64,000 nucleotides of DNA, taken from positions 6,710,020-6,774,019 of the forward strand of contig NZ_CP026498.1 in the NCBI RefSeq assembly GCF_002953255.1, read 5' to 3'. The position numbers and the translations under genes were made by a program. The notes beneath the pieces were generated by a model. That model did not search any database, was not told where the DNA came from, and saw only the letters and a list, made by a program, of their open reading frames with translations. The first letter of the stretch is position 1. Each line of letters starts with the position of its first letter. This DNA comes from Streptomyces sp. CB01881 (GTDB lineage Bacteria; Actinomycetota; Actinomycetes; Streptomycetales; Streptomycetaceae). Shown piece after piece: positions 32,118-42,649 of this stretch.

Positions 32118-33256
32118 GCACCGAACCACTCCCCGCCAGACGCTGGCCGGCCTGGCTCACCGCACCGTGGCTGATGCTGCTCCTGCCGGCCCTCTACTCC
32201 CTGGTGGACGCCGCGCTGGTGGCCCGGGACGCACCCTGGTGGCAGGTGCTGCTCTCGGTGCTCGCCGCCGTCGTCCTGCTCTGGCGCCGCCGCTTCCCGG
32301 TCACCGTGCTGCTGCTGACCATGCCCGGCAGCTACGTCGACGACATCTGGCTCGCCCCGATAACCGCCGTCTACACCGTGGCCGCCGAGCGCCCCGCCCC
32401 GCGCGTGGTGGTGCCCTGCGCGACCCTCTTCGCCCTGGTCGAGTTCTTCCACTGGCCGCTCTCCGAGCAGAACTTCACGCTCGGCCGGGAGACCGCGCTG
32501 TACGCCATCCAGTCCGTGATGCTGGCGGCCGGCCCGGCCGCCACCGGACTGCTCTCCCGGACCAGGCGGGAGCTGGCGGCCCGGCTGGACGAACTGACCC
32601 GTGGCCAGGAGCGGGAGAGCCGGCTGCTCGCCGAGCGGGTGCTGGTCAGCGAGCGCGGCCGGCTCGCCCGGGAGATGCACGACGTGGTCTCGCACCAGGT
32701 CAGCCTGATCAGCATCCAGGCCGGTGCGCTCCAGGTCAGCACCACCGACCCGGCCGCCGTGGCCACCGCCCGGACGATCCGGGAACTCTCCGTGCGTACC
32801 CTCGACGAGCTGCGGCAGATGGTCGGGGTGCTGCGGACCGCCTCCCCGCGCCCGGACGCCCCGCTGGCCCCGCAGCCCCGGCTGGCCGACCTGCCCCGGC
32901 TGATCGAGGAGAGCGGCCTGGCCGCCGAGGCCGAGCTGTCCCCCGGTGACCGGCCGTGGCCGGAGGCGGTCGAACGGGCCGCCTACCGCACCGTCCAGGA
33001 GGCACTCACCAACATCACCAAGTACGCCCCGGAAGCCGCCGTGCACGTGAAGGTCCGGTCCCGGGGCCGCCGGCTGCGGGTCGAGGTCCGCAACGACGCC
33101 CCGCCGGGCCGGCCCGCCGAGATCCTGCCGGGCGGCGGCCACGGCCTGGTCGGCCTGCGCGAGCGCGCCCAGCTGCTCGGCGGCACCCTGACGGCCGGGC
33201 CGACCACCGACGGCGGCTTCGAGGTCCGCGCCGATCTCCCCGCCAGCCGGGGCTGA
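32114..33256 (+). CDS. Sensor histidine kinase (HPK7-type)
   Basis: This 380-residue protein has four to five membrane helices in residues 14-150 with almost no outside loop. A HisKA_3 dimerisation domain follows, with the phospho-His in LAREMHDVVSHQVSLI near residue 193. The HATPase domain (about 270-375) shows TVQEALTNITKYAP and GGGHGLVGLRERAQLLGG. It forms a two-component pair with the response regulator before it, sharing an ATGA overlap. The short-loop membrane region suggests it senses the membrane itself, as in cell-envelope stress systems; the signal is not known. Confidence 0.92.
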   Translation: MSTEPLPARRWPAWLTAPWLMLLLPALYSLVDAALVARDAPWWQVLLSVLAAVVLLWRRRFPVTVLLLTMPGSYVDDIWLAPITAVYTVAAERPAPRVVVPCATLFALVEFFHWPLSEQNFTLGRETALYAIQSVMLAAGPAATGLLSRTRRELAARLDELTRGQERESRLLAERVLVSERGRLAREMHDVVSHQVSLISIQAGALQVSTTDPAAVATARTIRELSVRTLDELRQMVGVLRTASPRPDAPLAPQPRLADLPRLIEESGLAAEAELSPGDRPWPEAVERAAYRTVQEALTNITKYAPEAAVHVKVRSRGRRLRVEVRNDAPPGRPAEILPGGGHGLVGLRERAQLLGGTLTAGPTTDGGFEVRADLPASRG

Positions 33257-33272
33257 GGCTCCCGGCGCAGAC

Positions 33273-33302
33273 CGCCGGCCCCGGGAACCCCCGGGGCCGG
33301 CG
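33273..33302 (+). terminator. Terminator of the two-component operon
   Basis: A perfect 13-bp stem (33273-33285 with 33290-33302) and AACC loop begin 17 bases after the kinase stop codon. Confidence 0.85.
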
Positions 33303-33343
33303 CACGAGCCCCGGATCCCCGCGGGCCCGGCCGGAGAACGAGA

Positions 33344-33375
33344 AAGCCCCGCAGATCCGAAGATCTGCGGGGCTT
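33344..33375 (-). terminator. Terminator of the tRNA-Leu gene
   Basis: A perfect 14-bp stem (33344-33357 with 33362-33375) with a CGAA loop lies 5 bases beyond the 3' end of tRNA-Leu on the minus strand. Confidence 0.85.
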
Positions 33376-33380
33376 CACTG

Positions 33381-33464
33381 TGCGCGAGGGGGGAGTTGAA
33401 CCCCCACGCCCTTTCGGGCACTGGAACCTGAATCCAGCGCGTCTGCCTATTCCGCCACCCGCGC
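33381..33464 (-). tRNA. tRNA-Leu (anticodon CAG)
   Basis: The minus strand folds as a long-variable-arm tRNA of 84 bases. The acceptor stem is GCGCGGG with CTCGCGC (one G-T pair), and the anticodon loop TTCAGGT gives CAG, reading the CUG leucine codon common in this genome. A variable arm is built on GCCC-GAAA-GGGC, and the T arm carries GTTCAA. The 3' CCA is not encoded. Confidence 0.97.
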
Positions 33465-33883
33465 ATGGGTGTTTGTCGTGGTTGCCAGCCGATCAGCCGA
33501 CCCGCTCGGTACCATGTGGCCTTCGCGGTTCTTCGATCCGGCTCCCTTGCGGGCGCCCCTTCCGACGTGGAAAACAGTAGCACGACCTGCGGGTCACCTC
33601 CGAATCCGTTTCCGGGGGAGGCCGAGCGCATCCGAACGGATGCCCGGCGAACAGGCGAGCGAGGGATGCCAGCCCCCTCCGGCGGGTAGCCCTGGCATGT
33701 TGTCGCCGGGATGCGTCACCCTGTGTGTCCGAGCCCACCCCCGGTCACCACACGGTCGGGGAACCGTACGGATGGCCCCGGCGTGGATACGATCAGTACG
33801 GAAGTACCGCAAGTAGGCGCGACCGGGCTCTCCCCGGATTCCGGTCGGCAGGCAGGCGAACGAACCCTGGAAGGGGGTGCCCC
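33465..33883. other. Non-coding gap between tRNA-Leu and fhaA
   Basis: This 419-base gap carries the promoters of tRNA-Leu (minus strand) and of the fhaA operon (plus strand). TACGAT at 33788-33793 is a candidate -10 box about 90 bases before fhaA, but I cannot find a convincing -35 box. No gene is supported; small open frames here have no start signals or family likeness. Confidence 0.5.
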
Positions 33884-34753
33884 ATGGGAGTGCTGAAGAA
33901 GTTCGAGCAGCGACTTGAGGGTCTCGTCAACGGCACCTTCGCCAAGGTGTTCAAGTCCGAGGTCCAGCCCGTGGAGATCGCCGGTGCGCTGCAGCGCGAG
34001 TGCGACAACAACGCGAGCATCTGGAACCGCGACCGCACCGTCGTGCCCAACGACTTCATCGTCGAGCTGAGCCCGCACGACTTCGAGCGCCTGAGCCCCT
34101 ACTCCGGCCAGCTGGGCAGCGAGCTCGCCGGCATGGTCCGCGAGTACGCGGAGGCCCAGCGGTACACCTTCATGGGCACGCTCCAGGTGAACCTGGAGAA
34201 GGCCGACGACCTGGACACCGGCCTGTACCGGGTGCGCAGCCGCACCCTGGCCGCCGAGGAGCCGCAGCAGCAGGCCCCGGCGCAGCCGACCCAGGGCGGC
34301 GGCTACGGCCGCCCGCCGGCCGCCCCGGCCCCCGGCGCGCCCTGGCAGCAGCAGGGCGCCGCCCCCTACGCCGCGCCCCCGCCCCCGGCCGCGCCCCCCG
34401 CCATGCCCCCGGGCCCGCCCGCCCCCGCCGGCGGCAACGTCCGCCCGTTCCCGGGCGCCGGCCACGGCACCTCGGTCCGCCGCTGGATCGAGGTGAACGG
34501 CACCCGCCACCAGATCACCGGGAACGCCTGCGTGCTCGGCCGCTCCACCGAGGCCGACGTGCGGATCGACGACCCGGGGGTCTCCCGCAAGCACGCCGAG
34601 ATCCGGCCCGGAACGCCCTCGATGGTGCTAGACCTGGGGTCCACGAACGGCATCGTGGTGGACGGACAGCACACCCAGCGCGCTACGCTCCGCGACGGCT
34701 CTCGAATCGTCGTGGGCTCCACCACCATCGTCTACCGACAGGTCGAAGGGTAG
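33884..34753 (+). CDS. fhaA: FhaA, DUF3662 and FHA domain protein
   Basis: This 289-residue protein starts with a DUF3662 domain (residues 1-120, MGVLKKFEQRLEGLVNGTFA). A Gln/Pro/Ala-rich linker (about 125-190) and a C-terminal FHA phosphothreonine-binding domain (about 200-287) follow, with VLGRSTEADVRIDDPGVSRKH and DLGSTNGIVV. In mycobacteria the orthologue is a PknB substrate that binds lipid II flippase-type proteins at growth sites. The ATG at 33884 follows AAGGGGG. It is the first gene of the fhaA-fhaB-pstP-rodA-pbpA-pknB row, the same order known in Mycobacterium. Confidence 0.93.
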   Translation: MGVLKKFEQRLEGLVNGTFAKVFKSEVQPVEIAGALQRECDNNASIWNRDRTVVPNDFIVELSPHDFERLSPYSGQLGSELAGMVREYAEAQRYTFMGTLQVNLEKADDLDTGLYRVRSRTLAAEEPQQQAPAQPTQGGGYGRPPAAPAPGAPWQQQGAAPYAAPPPPAAPPAMPPGPPAPAGGNVRPFPGAGHGTSVRRWIEVNGTRHQITGNACVLGRSTEADVRIDDPGVSRKHAEIRPGTPSMVLDLGSTNGIVVDGQHTQRATLRDGSRIVVGSTTIVYRQVEG

Positions 34754-34764
34754 TGTCCGATTTG

Positions 34765-34786
34765 TTCGCGCGCTTCGCTCACTCAC
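34765..34786 (-). repeat. 22-bp dispersed repeat, copy 1 (inverted to copy 2)
   Basis: The reverse complement, GTGAGTGAGCGAAGCGCGCG plus AA, differs at only three positions from bases 37098-37119. This copy lies between the fhaA stop and the fhaB start. Confidence 0.7.
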
Positions 34787-34799
34787 GGGCGGGCCGGCC

Positions 34800-35339
34800 A
34801 TGTCAGAACTGACCCTCACGGTCATGCGGCTGGGCTTCCTCGCCGTACTGTGGCTGTTCGTCATCGTCGCGGTCCAGGTGATCCGCAGTGACCTGTTCGG
34901 GACCAGGGTGAACCCCCGGTCCTCCCGCCGCGGCGGTGCCGCCACGGCGGCCGCTGCGCCGGCCCCCGCACCCGGGCGCGCCCCGCAGGGCCCGTCCGGT
35001 GCCCCCGCGGCGCAGCAGACCCAGGGCGGCGGGCGCCGCCGTGGCGCCCCGACCCAGCTGGTCGTGGTGGCGGGATCGCTGGCCGGAACCACCGTCGCGC
35101 TGCAGGGCCAGACCATCACTCTGGGCCGCGCGCACGACTCCACCATCGTGCTGGACGACGACTACGCGTCCTCCCGGCATGCCAGGATCTATCCGGATCA
35201 GACTGGGCAGTGGACGGTCGAGGATCTAGGCTCCACCAACGGCACCTATCTGGACCGGCAGCGCCTCACGGCGCCGACGCCGCTCCAGCCTGGCATGCCG
35301 ATCCGTATCGGCAGGACCGTCATCGAACTGCGGAAGTAG
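34800..35339 (+). CDS. fhaB: FhaB (FipA-like) membrane-anchored FHA protein
   Basis: This 179-residue protein has one N-terminal membrane helix (about residues 10-28), a flexible Ala/Pro/Arg-rich linker and a C-terminal FHA domain (about 85-178). The domain shows LGRAHDSTIVLDDDYASSRH and EDLGSTNGTYL; the SRH and STNGT residues bind phosphothreonine. Mycobacterial FhaB recruits phosphorylated partners to the divisome. It lies 46 bases after fhaA and 53 bases before pstP, so it is one transcription unit with them. The ATG at 34800 has only a weak SD, so coupling may help. Confidence 0.92.
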   Translation: MSELTLTVMRLGFLAVLWLFVIVAVQVIRSDLFGTRVNPRSSRRGGAATAAAAPAPAPGRAPQGPSGAPAAQQTQGGGRRRGAPTQLVVVAGSLAGTTVALQGQTITLGRAHDSTIVLDDDYASSRHARIYPDQTGQWTVEDLGSTNGTYLDRQRLTAPTPLQPGMPIRIGRTVIELRK

Positions 35340-35392
35340 TAGCGCATGAGGGACAGCATCCCGTCCATGACCCAGAGGGGGGCTCAGGTCGC

Positions 35393-37033
35393 ATGACCCT
35401 GGTGCTGCGCTTCGCCGCCGGCTCCCACAAGGGGCTGATCCGGGAGGGGAACGAGGATTCCGGCTATGCCGGGCCGCGGCTGCTGGCCGTGGCCGACGGC
35501 ATGGGCGGCGCCGCGGCCGGCGAGGTCGCTTCCTCCGAGGTGCTCGGCTCGATCGTCCGCCTGGACGAGGACGTGCCCGGCGCCGACCTGCTGACCCTGC
35601 TCGGCGACGCCGTCCAGGGCGCCAACGACCGCCTCCGGCAGATGGTCGAGGAGGACCCGCAGCTGGAGGGCATGGGCTGCACCCTCACCGCGATGCTCTG
35701 GACCGGGCAGCGGATGGGCCTGGTGCACGTCGGCGACTCCCGCGCCTACCTGCTGCGGGACGGTTCGCTGGTGCAGATCACCCAGGACCACACCTGGGTG
35801 CAGCGGCTGGTCGACGAGGGGCGGATCACGCCCGAGGAGGCCGAGACGCACCCGCAGCGCTCGCTGCTGATGCGCGCGCTGGACGGCCGCGGCCAGGTCG
35901 AGCCCGACCTGTCGATCCGCGAGGTCCGGGCCGGCGACCGCTACCTGATCTGCTCCGACGGCCTCTCCGGCCCGGTGAGCCACCAGACCCTCCAGGACAC
36001 CCTCGGGAGCTTCTACTCCCCCGAGCAGACCGTGCAAGAGCTGATCCAGCTCGCGCTGCGCGGCGGTGGCCCGGACAACATCACCTGCATCGTGGCGGAC
36101 GTCATCGACGTCGGCGTCACGGACACCCTGAGCGGCCAGTTCAACGACGTCCCCGTGGTGGTCGGCGCGGTCGCCGAGACCCCGCCGTCCTCGGCCGCCG
36201 CCGACCGGTCGATCCGGGACACCCCGGCCGGCCGGGCGGCCGGCCTCGGGCGCTCCCCGCAGGGTGCCTTCGGCCCCGCCGAGGGCTACGACGGCTACGG
36301 CGCGGCCCCGGCCGGCTTCGGCCCGGCCGAGGGCTACGGCGCGGGCGAGCCCCCGGTCTACGGCACCGAGGAGTTCGACGACGAGGAGCGGCCGAAGCGC
36401 AAGGGCAAGGCGCTCAAGCTCTCGGTGGTCGCCCTGGTCACCCTGGGCCTGCTCGGCGGCGCCGGGTTCTTCGGCTACCAGTGGACCCAGGACCAGTACT
36501 ACGTCGGTGTGGACGGCGACCACGTCGCGGTCTACCAGGGCCTCAACCAGAGCCTGGCCGGCCTCAGCCTGTCCTCGGTGCACACGTCGTACAAGGACGT
36601 CGAACTCAAGTACCTGCCGCAGGACCAGCGCACCCACGTCACCAACACCATCTCGGCCAGCAGCCTCGGCGACGCCGACGACAAGGCGAAGAAGCTCGGC
36701 GAGCAGGCCGCGTTCTGCCACAAGGTCGCCGACATCCGGGCCGGCACGGCCAACCAGGCCCCCGGCGCCACGACCACCGGGCAGCCGGGCGCCACGCCCG
36801 CCGCGGCGGTGTCGCACGTCGGGTTCGTGACCGCCACCTCACCCAGCCCGTCCGCCACCGTCCGGGGACCGGCGGCCGCGCCCAGCGCGACCTCCACCCC
36901 CACCCCGACACCGACCCCGAGCACGGCTGCCCCCAGCCAGAGCGCCGCCGCTCCGGCCACCGGGCCGCAGAGCGACCTGCCCGGTCTCAGCGACGAGGAG
37001 CGGCAGAGGGCCGACTCCTGCCCGAAGCCGTGA
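35393..37033 (+). CDS. pstP: PstP, PP2C-type Ser/Thr phosphatase
   Basis: This 546-residue phosphatase reverses PknB-type phosphorylation. The PP2C domain (residues 1-240) shows the metal-binding motifs NEDSGYAGPRLLAVADGMGG, HVGDSRAYLLRDG, CSDGLSGPV and GPDNITCIVADV. A Gly/Ala/Pro linker leads to one membrane helix (about 342-363) and an outer domain rich in Ser, Thr and Pro at its end (the last 70 residues contain a PTPTPTP tract). The ATG at 35393 follows GAGGGGGG. It sits between the two FHA genes and rodA, matching its role in balancing kinase action during wall growth. Confidence 0.94.
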   Translation: MTLVLRFAAGSHKGLIREGNEDSGYAGPRLLAVADGMGGAAAGEVASSEVLGSIVRLDEDVPGADLLTLLGDAVQGANDRLRQMVEEDPQLEGMGCTLTAMLWTGQRMGLVHVGDSRAYLLRDGSLVQITQDHTWVQRLVDEGRITPEEAETHPQRSLLMRALDGRGQVEPDLSIREVRAGDRYLICSDGLSGPVSHQTLQDTLGSFYSPEQTVQELIQLALRGGGPDNITCIVADVIDVGVTDTLSGQFNDVPVVVGAVAETPPSSAAADRSIRDTPAGRAAGLGRSPQGAFGPAEGYDGYGAAPAGFGPAEGYGAGEPPVYGTEEFDDEERPKRKGKALKLSVVALVTLGLLGGAGFFGYQWTQDQYYVGVDGDHVAVYQGLNQSLAGLSLSSVHTSYKDVELKYLPQDQRTHVTNTISASSLGDADDKAKKLGEQAAFCHKVADIRAGTANQAPGATTTGQPGATPAAAVSHVGFVTATSPSPSATVRGPAAAPSATSTPTPTPTPSTAAPSQSAAAPATGPQSDLPGLSDEERQRADSCPKP

Positions 37034-37050
37034 CGGCCGCGACCCGACAT

Positions 37051-37071
37051 AGGCCCGCCCGGAGCGGGCCT
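37051..37071 (+). terminator. Hairpin between pstP and rodA (possible attenuator)
   Basis: A perfect 8-bp stem (37051-37058 with 37064-37071) and CCGGA loop lie 18 bases after pstP. Since rodA follows 104 bases later on the same strand, this could be partial termination inside the operon. Confidence 0.5.
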
Positions 37072-37097
37072 GCCGGCCGTCAGGGAGCGGCCACCAA

Positions 37098-37119
37098 GTG
37101 AGCAAGCGAAGCGAGCGAA
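37098..37119 (+). repeat. 22-bp dispersed repeat, copy 2
   Basis: GTGAGCAAGCGAAGCGAGCG plus AA is a near copy of the repeat at 34765-34786 in the opposite direction. A second partial copy, GAGCGAATC, recurs at 37154-37162 just before the rodA start codon. Confidence 0.65.
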
Positions 37120-37174
37120 TCAACGATGGGCGCGTGCGGTCACAGACCCCTGCCGAGCGAATCGGGGTGGGCGC

Positions 37175-38659
37175 ATGAGCACCTCCGACGTGAGCAGCGG
37201 CTCGGACAACCGCTCCGGTGACCGCCGGGCCGGGAACGTTCCGGCCGACCGCGCGTCCTCCCGGCGCCGGGGCAACACCACCATCTCCCCCCAGGGCACG
37301 CCCAACCGGCGCAACACCGAGCTGGCGATGCTGGCCTTCGCGGTGGTGCTGCCGGTCCTGGCGTACGCCAACGTGGGCCTGGCGATGGACGACTCGCTGC
37401 CCGCCGGCATGCTCGGCTACGGCCTCGGCATGGGCGCGCTGGCACTGATCGCCCACCTGCTGATGCGCCGCTTCGCGCCGTACGCGGACCCGCTGATGCT
37501 GCCCATCGCCACCCTGCTCAACGGGCTCGGCGTGGTGATGATCTGGCGGCTCGACAAGGCCGGGAAGCTGCTGCACAACAACTACCCCGCGGCCGCCAAC
37601 CAGCTGATGTGGTCGGGCCTCGGGGTGGCGTTCTTCATCTTCGTGATGATCTTCCTGAAGGACCACCGGGTCCTCCAGCGCTACACCTACATCTCGATGG
37701 CGGCGGCCCTGGTGCTGCTCGCGGCGCCGGCCTTCTTCCCGGCCCGCAAGGAGGACTTCGGCGCCAAGATCTGGATCCGGATGGGCGCCTTCTCCATCCA
37801 GCCCGGTGAGTTCGCCAAGATCATCCTGACCGTCTTCTTCGCCGGCTACCTGATGGTGAAGCGCGACGCCCTGGCCCTGGCCAGCCGCCGCTTCATGGGC
37901 CTCTACCTGCCGCGCGGCCGCGACCTCGGGCCGATCATCGTGATCTGGCTGCTCAGCCTGCTGATCCTGATCTTCGAGAACGACCTCGGCTCGTCCTTCC
38001 TGTACTTCGGTCTCTTCGTGGTGATGCTCTACGTCGCCACCGAGCGGACCAGCTGGATCATCTTCGGCCTGCTGATGTCCGTCGGCGGCGCCACCCTGGT
38101 CGCCTCCACGGCCAGCCACGTGAAGACCCGCATCGACGCCTGGCTCGACCCGATGGCCGCCTTCTCGCCCAAACCGCCACCGGGCTCGACCGAACAGATC
38201 GGCCAGTCGCTGATGGCGCTGGGCTCCGGCGGGGTAACCGGCTCCGGCCTCGGCCAGGGCCGCTCCTGGCTGATCGACTTCGCCGCCAAGAGCGACTTCA
38301 TCCTCGGCTCCTTCGGCGAGGAGCTGGGGCTCACCGGCCTGATGGCGATCTTCATGCTCTACGGCCTGCTGGTCCAGCGCGGCCTGCGCACCGCGGTCGC
38401 CGCCCGCGACCCGTTCGGGAAGCTGTTCGCCGTCGGCCTCTCCTCGGCCATGGCGCTCCAGGTCTTCGTGGTGGCGGGCGGTGTCACCGGCCTGATCCCG
38501 CTGACCGGTATGACCATGCCGTTCCTCGCCCAGGGCGGGTCCTCGGTGGTCGCCAACTGGGCCCTCGTCGCGATCCTGCTGAAGATCAGCGACAGCGCCC
38601 GCCGACCCGGGGTGGAACCCGCCCCCACGCCCGAGCTCCAGGGGGGACCCGTCTCGTGA
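37175..38659 (+). CDS. rodA: RodA/FtsW-family peptidoglycan glycosyltransferase
   Basis: This 494-residue membrane protein of about ten to twelve helices belongs to the SEDS family, which polymerises lipid II into glycan strands. Typical stretches are GAFSIQPGEFAKIIL, ENDLGSSFLYFGLFVVMLY, the GSGGVTGSGLGQGRS loop and the end motif TGMTMPFLAQGGSS. The first 50 residues are a basic cytoplasmic tail. The ATG at 37175 follows GGGGTGGG. Its last bases overlap the GTG of pbpA in GTGA, so the glycosyltransferase and its cognate transpeptidase are made together, the usual SEDS-bPBP pair. Confidence 0.94.
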   Translation: MSTSDVSSGSDNRSGDRRAGNVPADRASSRRRGNTTISPQGTPNRRNTELAMLAFAVVLPVLAYANVGLAMDDSLPAGMLGYGLGMGALALIAHLLMRRFAPYADPLMLPIATLLNGLGVVMIWRLDKAGKLLHNNYPAAANQLMWSGLGVAFFIFVMIFLKDHRVLQRYTYISMAAALVLLAAPAFFPARKEDFGAKIWIRMGAFSIQPGEFAKIILTVFFAGYLMVKRDALALASRRFMGLYLPRGRDLGPIIVIWLLSLLILIFENDLGSSFLYFGLFVVMLYVATERTSWIIFGLLMSVGGATLVASTASHVKTRIDAWLDPMAAFSPKPPPGSTEQIGQSLMALGSGGVTGSGLGQGRSWLIDFAAKSDFILGSFGEELGLTGLMAIFMLYGLLVQRGLRTAVAARDPFGKLFAVGLSSAMALQVFVVAGGVTGLIPLTGMTMPFLAQGGSSVVANWALVAILLKISDSARRPGVEPAPTPELQGGPVS

Positions 38660-40113
38660 ACAAGCCGATCCGCCGGGTCTCGATCTTCTGCCTCGTCCTG
38701 ATCCTGGCCCTCATGGTGCGCACCAACTGGGTGCAGGGCGTCCAGGCCGACGCCTGGGCCACCAACAAGAACAACAAGCGCCAGGTCTACGACCGGTACG
38801 CCCACCCGCGGGGCAACATCATCGTCGGCGGGCAGCCGGTCACCCAGTCCGACTTCGTCAACGGCCTGCGCTACAAGTACAAGCGCTCCTGGGTCGACGG
38901 CCCGATGTACGCGCCGGTGACCGGCTACTCCTCGCAGTCCTTCGGCTCCAGCCAGCTGGAGCAGCTGTCGGACGGCATCCTCTCCGGCACCGACGACCGG
39001 CTGTTCTTCCGCAACACCCTGGACATGCTGACCGGGGAGCAGAAGAAGGGCGGCGACGTCGTCACGACGATCAACGCCAAGGCCCAGAAGGCGGCCTTCG
39101 ACGGCCTCGGCAACAAGAAGGGCGCGGTGGTCGCCCTCGACCCGCGCACCGGGGCGATCCTGGCGCTGGTCTCGACCCCGTCCTACGACCCCGGGGTCTT
39201 CGCCGGCAGCGAGTCGGCCGACTCCAAGGCCTGGACGGACCTCAACGCCGACCCGAACAAGCCGATGCTCAACCGCGCGCTGCGCGAGACGTACCCGCCC
39301 GGCTCGACGTTCAAGCTGGTCACCGCGGCGGCGGCGTTCGAGAACAGCGTGTTCCAGAACATCGACGACCAGACGCAGACCCCGAAGTCGTACCTCCTGC
39401 CGGGCACCAAGACCGAGCTGAAGAACGAGAGCGACAACGAGCCCTGCGAGAACGCCACGGTCAAGGTCGCCATGGACTGGTCGTGCAACACCGTGTACGG
39501 CAAGATCGGCGCCGAGCTCGGCAAGGAGAAGATGCGGGCGCAGGCCGAGAAGTTCGGCTTCAACAGCACGGTGGACACCCCGGTCCGCTCCGAGAAGAGC
39601 GTCTTCCCGACCAACTCCACCCCGGACGGTGTCGCGCTGGACTCGATCGGCCAGCACGACACCCGGGCCACCCCGCTGCAGATGGCCATGGTCTCCGCCG
39701 CCATCGCCAACAACGGCTCGCTGATGCAGCCGTACCTGGTCGACCAGGAGCGCTCGGCCTCGCTGACCACCATCTCGAAGCACACCGAGAAGCAGTTCTC
39801 GCAGGCGATCAGCCCGGCGACCGCACAGAAGCTCCAGGACATGATGGTCTCGGTCGTGGAGAACGGCACCGGCAAGAACGCCAGGATCCCGGGCCTGACC
39901 GTCGGCGGCAAGACCGGGACCGCGCAGCACGGCGAGGACAACTCCGGACTGCCGTTCGCCTGGTTCACCTCGTACGCCAAGACCGCCGACGGCCAGTCCG
40001 TCGCGGTGGCGGTCGTGGTCGAGGACGGCTCCAACAACCGTGACGGCATCAGCGGCGGCCGGCTGGCCGCACCGGTCGCCAAGGCGGTGATGCAGGCCGC
40101 ACTCGGCAAGTAG
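38656..40113 (+). CDS. pbpA: PbpA, class B penicillin-binding transpeptidase
   Basis: This 485-residue enzyme cross-links peptidoglycan. A signal anchor covers residues 8-25 (ILALMVRTNWVQ follows it), then a dimerisation/pedestal region, then the transpeptidase domain (about 155-480). The active-site motifs are PGSTFK (serine near residue 217), SCN in DWSCNTVYG, and KTGTAQ near 419. The GTG start at 38656 overlaps rodA. It ends with a short tail and no PASTA domain. As the partner of RodA it acts in apical or sporulation wall growth; the exact stage cannot be told here. Confidence 0.94.
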   Translation: MNKPIRRVSIFCLVLILALMVRTNWVQGVQADAWATNKNNKRQVYDRYAHPRGNIIVGGQPVTQSDFVNGLRYKYKRSWVDGPMYAPVTGYSSQSFGSSQLEQLSDGILSGTDDRLFFRNTLDMLTGEQKKGGDVVTTINAKAQKAAFDGLGNKKGAVVALDPRTGAILALVSTPSYDPGVFAGSESADSKAWTDLNADPNKPMLNRALRETYPPGSTFKLVTAAAAFENSVFQNIDDQTQTPKSYLLPGTKTELKNESDNEPCENATVKVAMDWSCNTVYGKIGAELGKEKMRAQAEKFGFNSTVDTPVRSEKSVFPTNSTPDGVALDSIGQHDTRATPLQMAMVSAAIANNGSLMQPYLVDQERSASLTTISKHTEKQFSQAISPATAQKLQDMMVSVVENGTGKNARIPGLTVGGKTGTAQHGEDNSGLPFAWFTSYAKTADGQSVAVAVVVEDGSNNRDGISGGRLAAPVAKAVMQAALGK

Positions 40114-40372
40114 GGAGCGGCCGCGACTGAGTGGAATGTCACGATCGGCACCCCCGTCCGGATACCGGTCTGGTATCGGCCGACGGCCGACTCCGGTCCG
40201 GCGCGGTCCGGGCGGTAGCGTATCCGCAAGCAGCGGGTGTGCCCGTTGCCGCCCGCGAGGCGTCACAGGGTCCTGATCGCAGAACCACCCGGGGCCGGGC
40301 CGGCGTCACTCGGAGCGTGCGGGGACACCTACGTCACAACCTCACCGGCGGGTGAGGGAGAGGGTCGGAACT

Positions 40373-42517
<2,145 letters not shown>

Positions 42518-42542
42518 GCCCTGGTTCCCCTGGTTCTGAGGC

Positions 42543-42589
42543 AACGCCCGAGGGCCCGTCGCAGTCGCTGCGACGGGCCCTCGGGCGTT
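42543..42589. terminator. Strong terminator after pknB
   Basis: A perfect 22-bp stem (42543-42564 with 42568-42589) closes a TCG triloop. It is the strongest hairpin in the window and separates pknB from the convergent sortase genes. Confidence 0.92.
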
Positions 42590-42591
42590 CC

Positions 42592-42629
42592 GGCGGGTGC
42601 CCGGCAGAGCGGCGGGTGCTCGGGAGAGC
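42592..42629. repeat. Two 19-bp tandem repeats beyond the pknB terminator
   Basis: GGCGGGTGCCCGGCAGAGC (42592-42610) and GGCGGGTGCTCGGGAGAGC (42611-42629) differ at two positions; a shorter third copy follows before the sortase stop codon. Confidence 0.6.
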
Positions 42630-42649
42630 GGCGCGGCTCCGGCGGGCGC

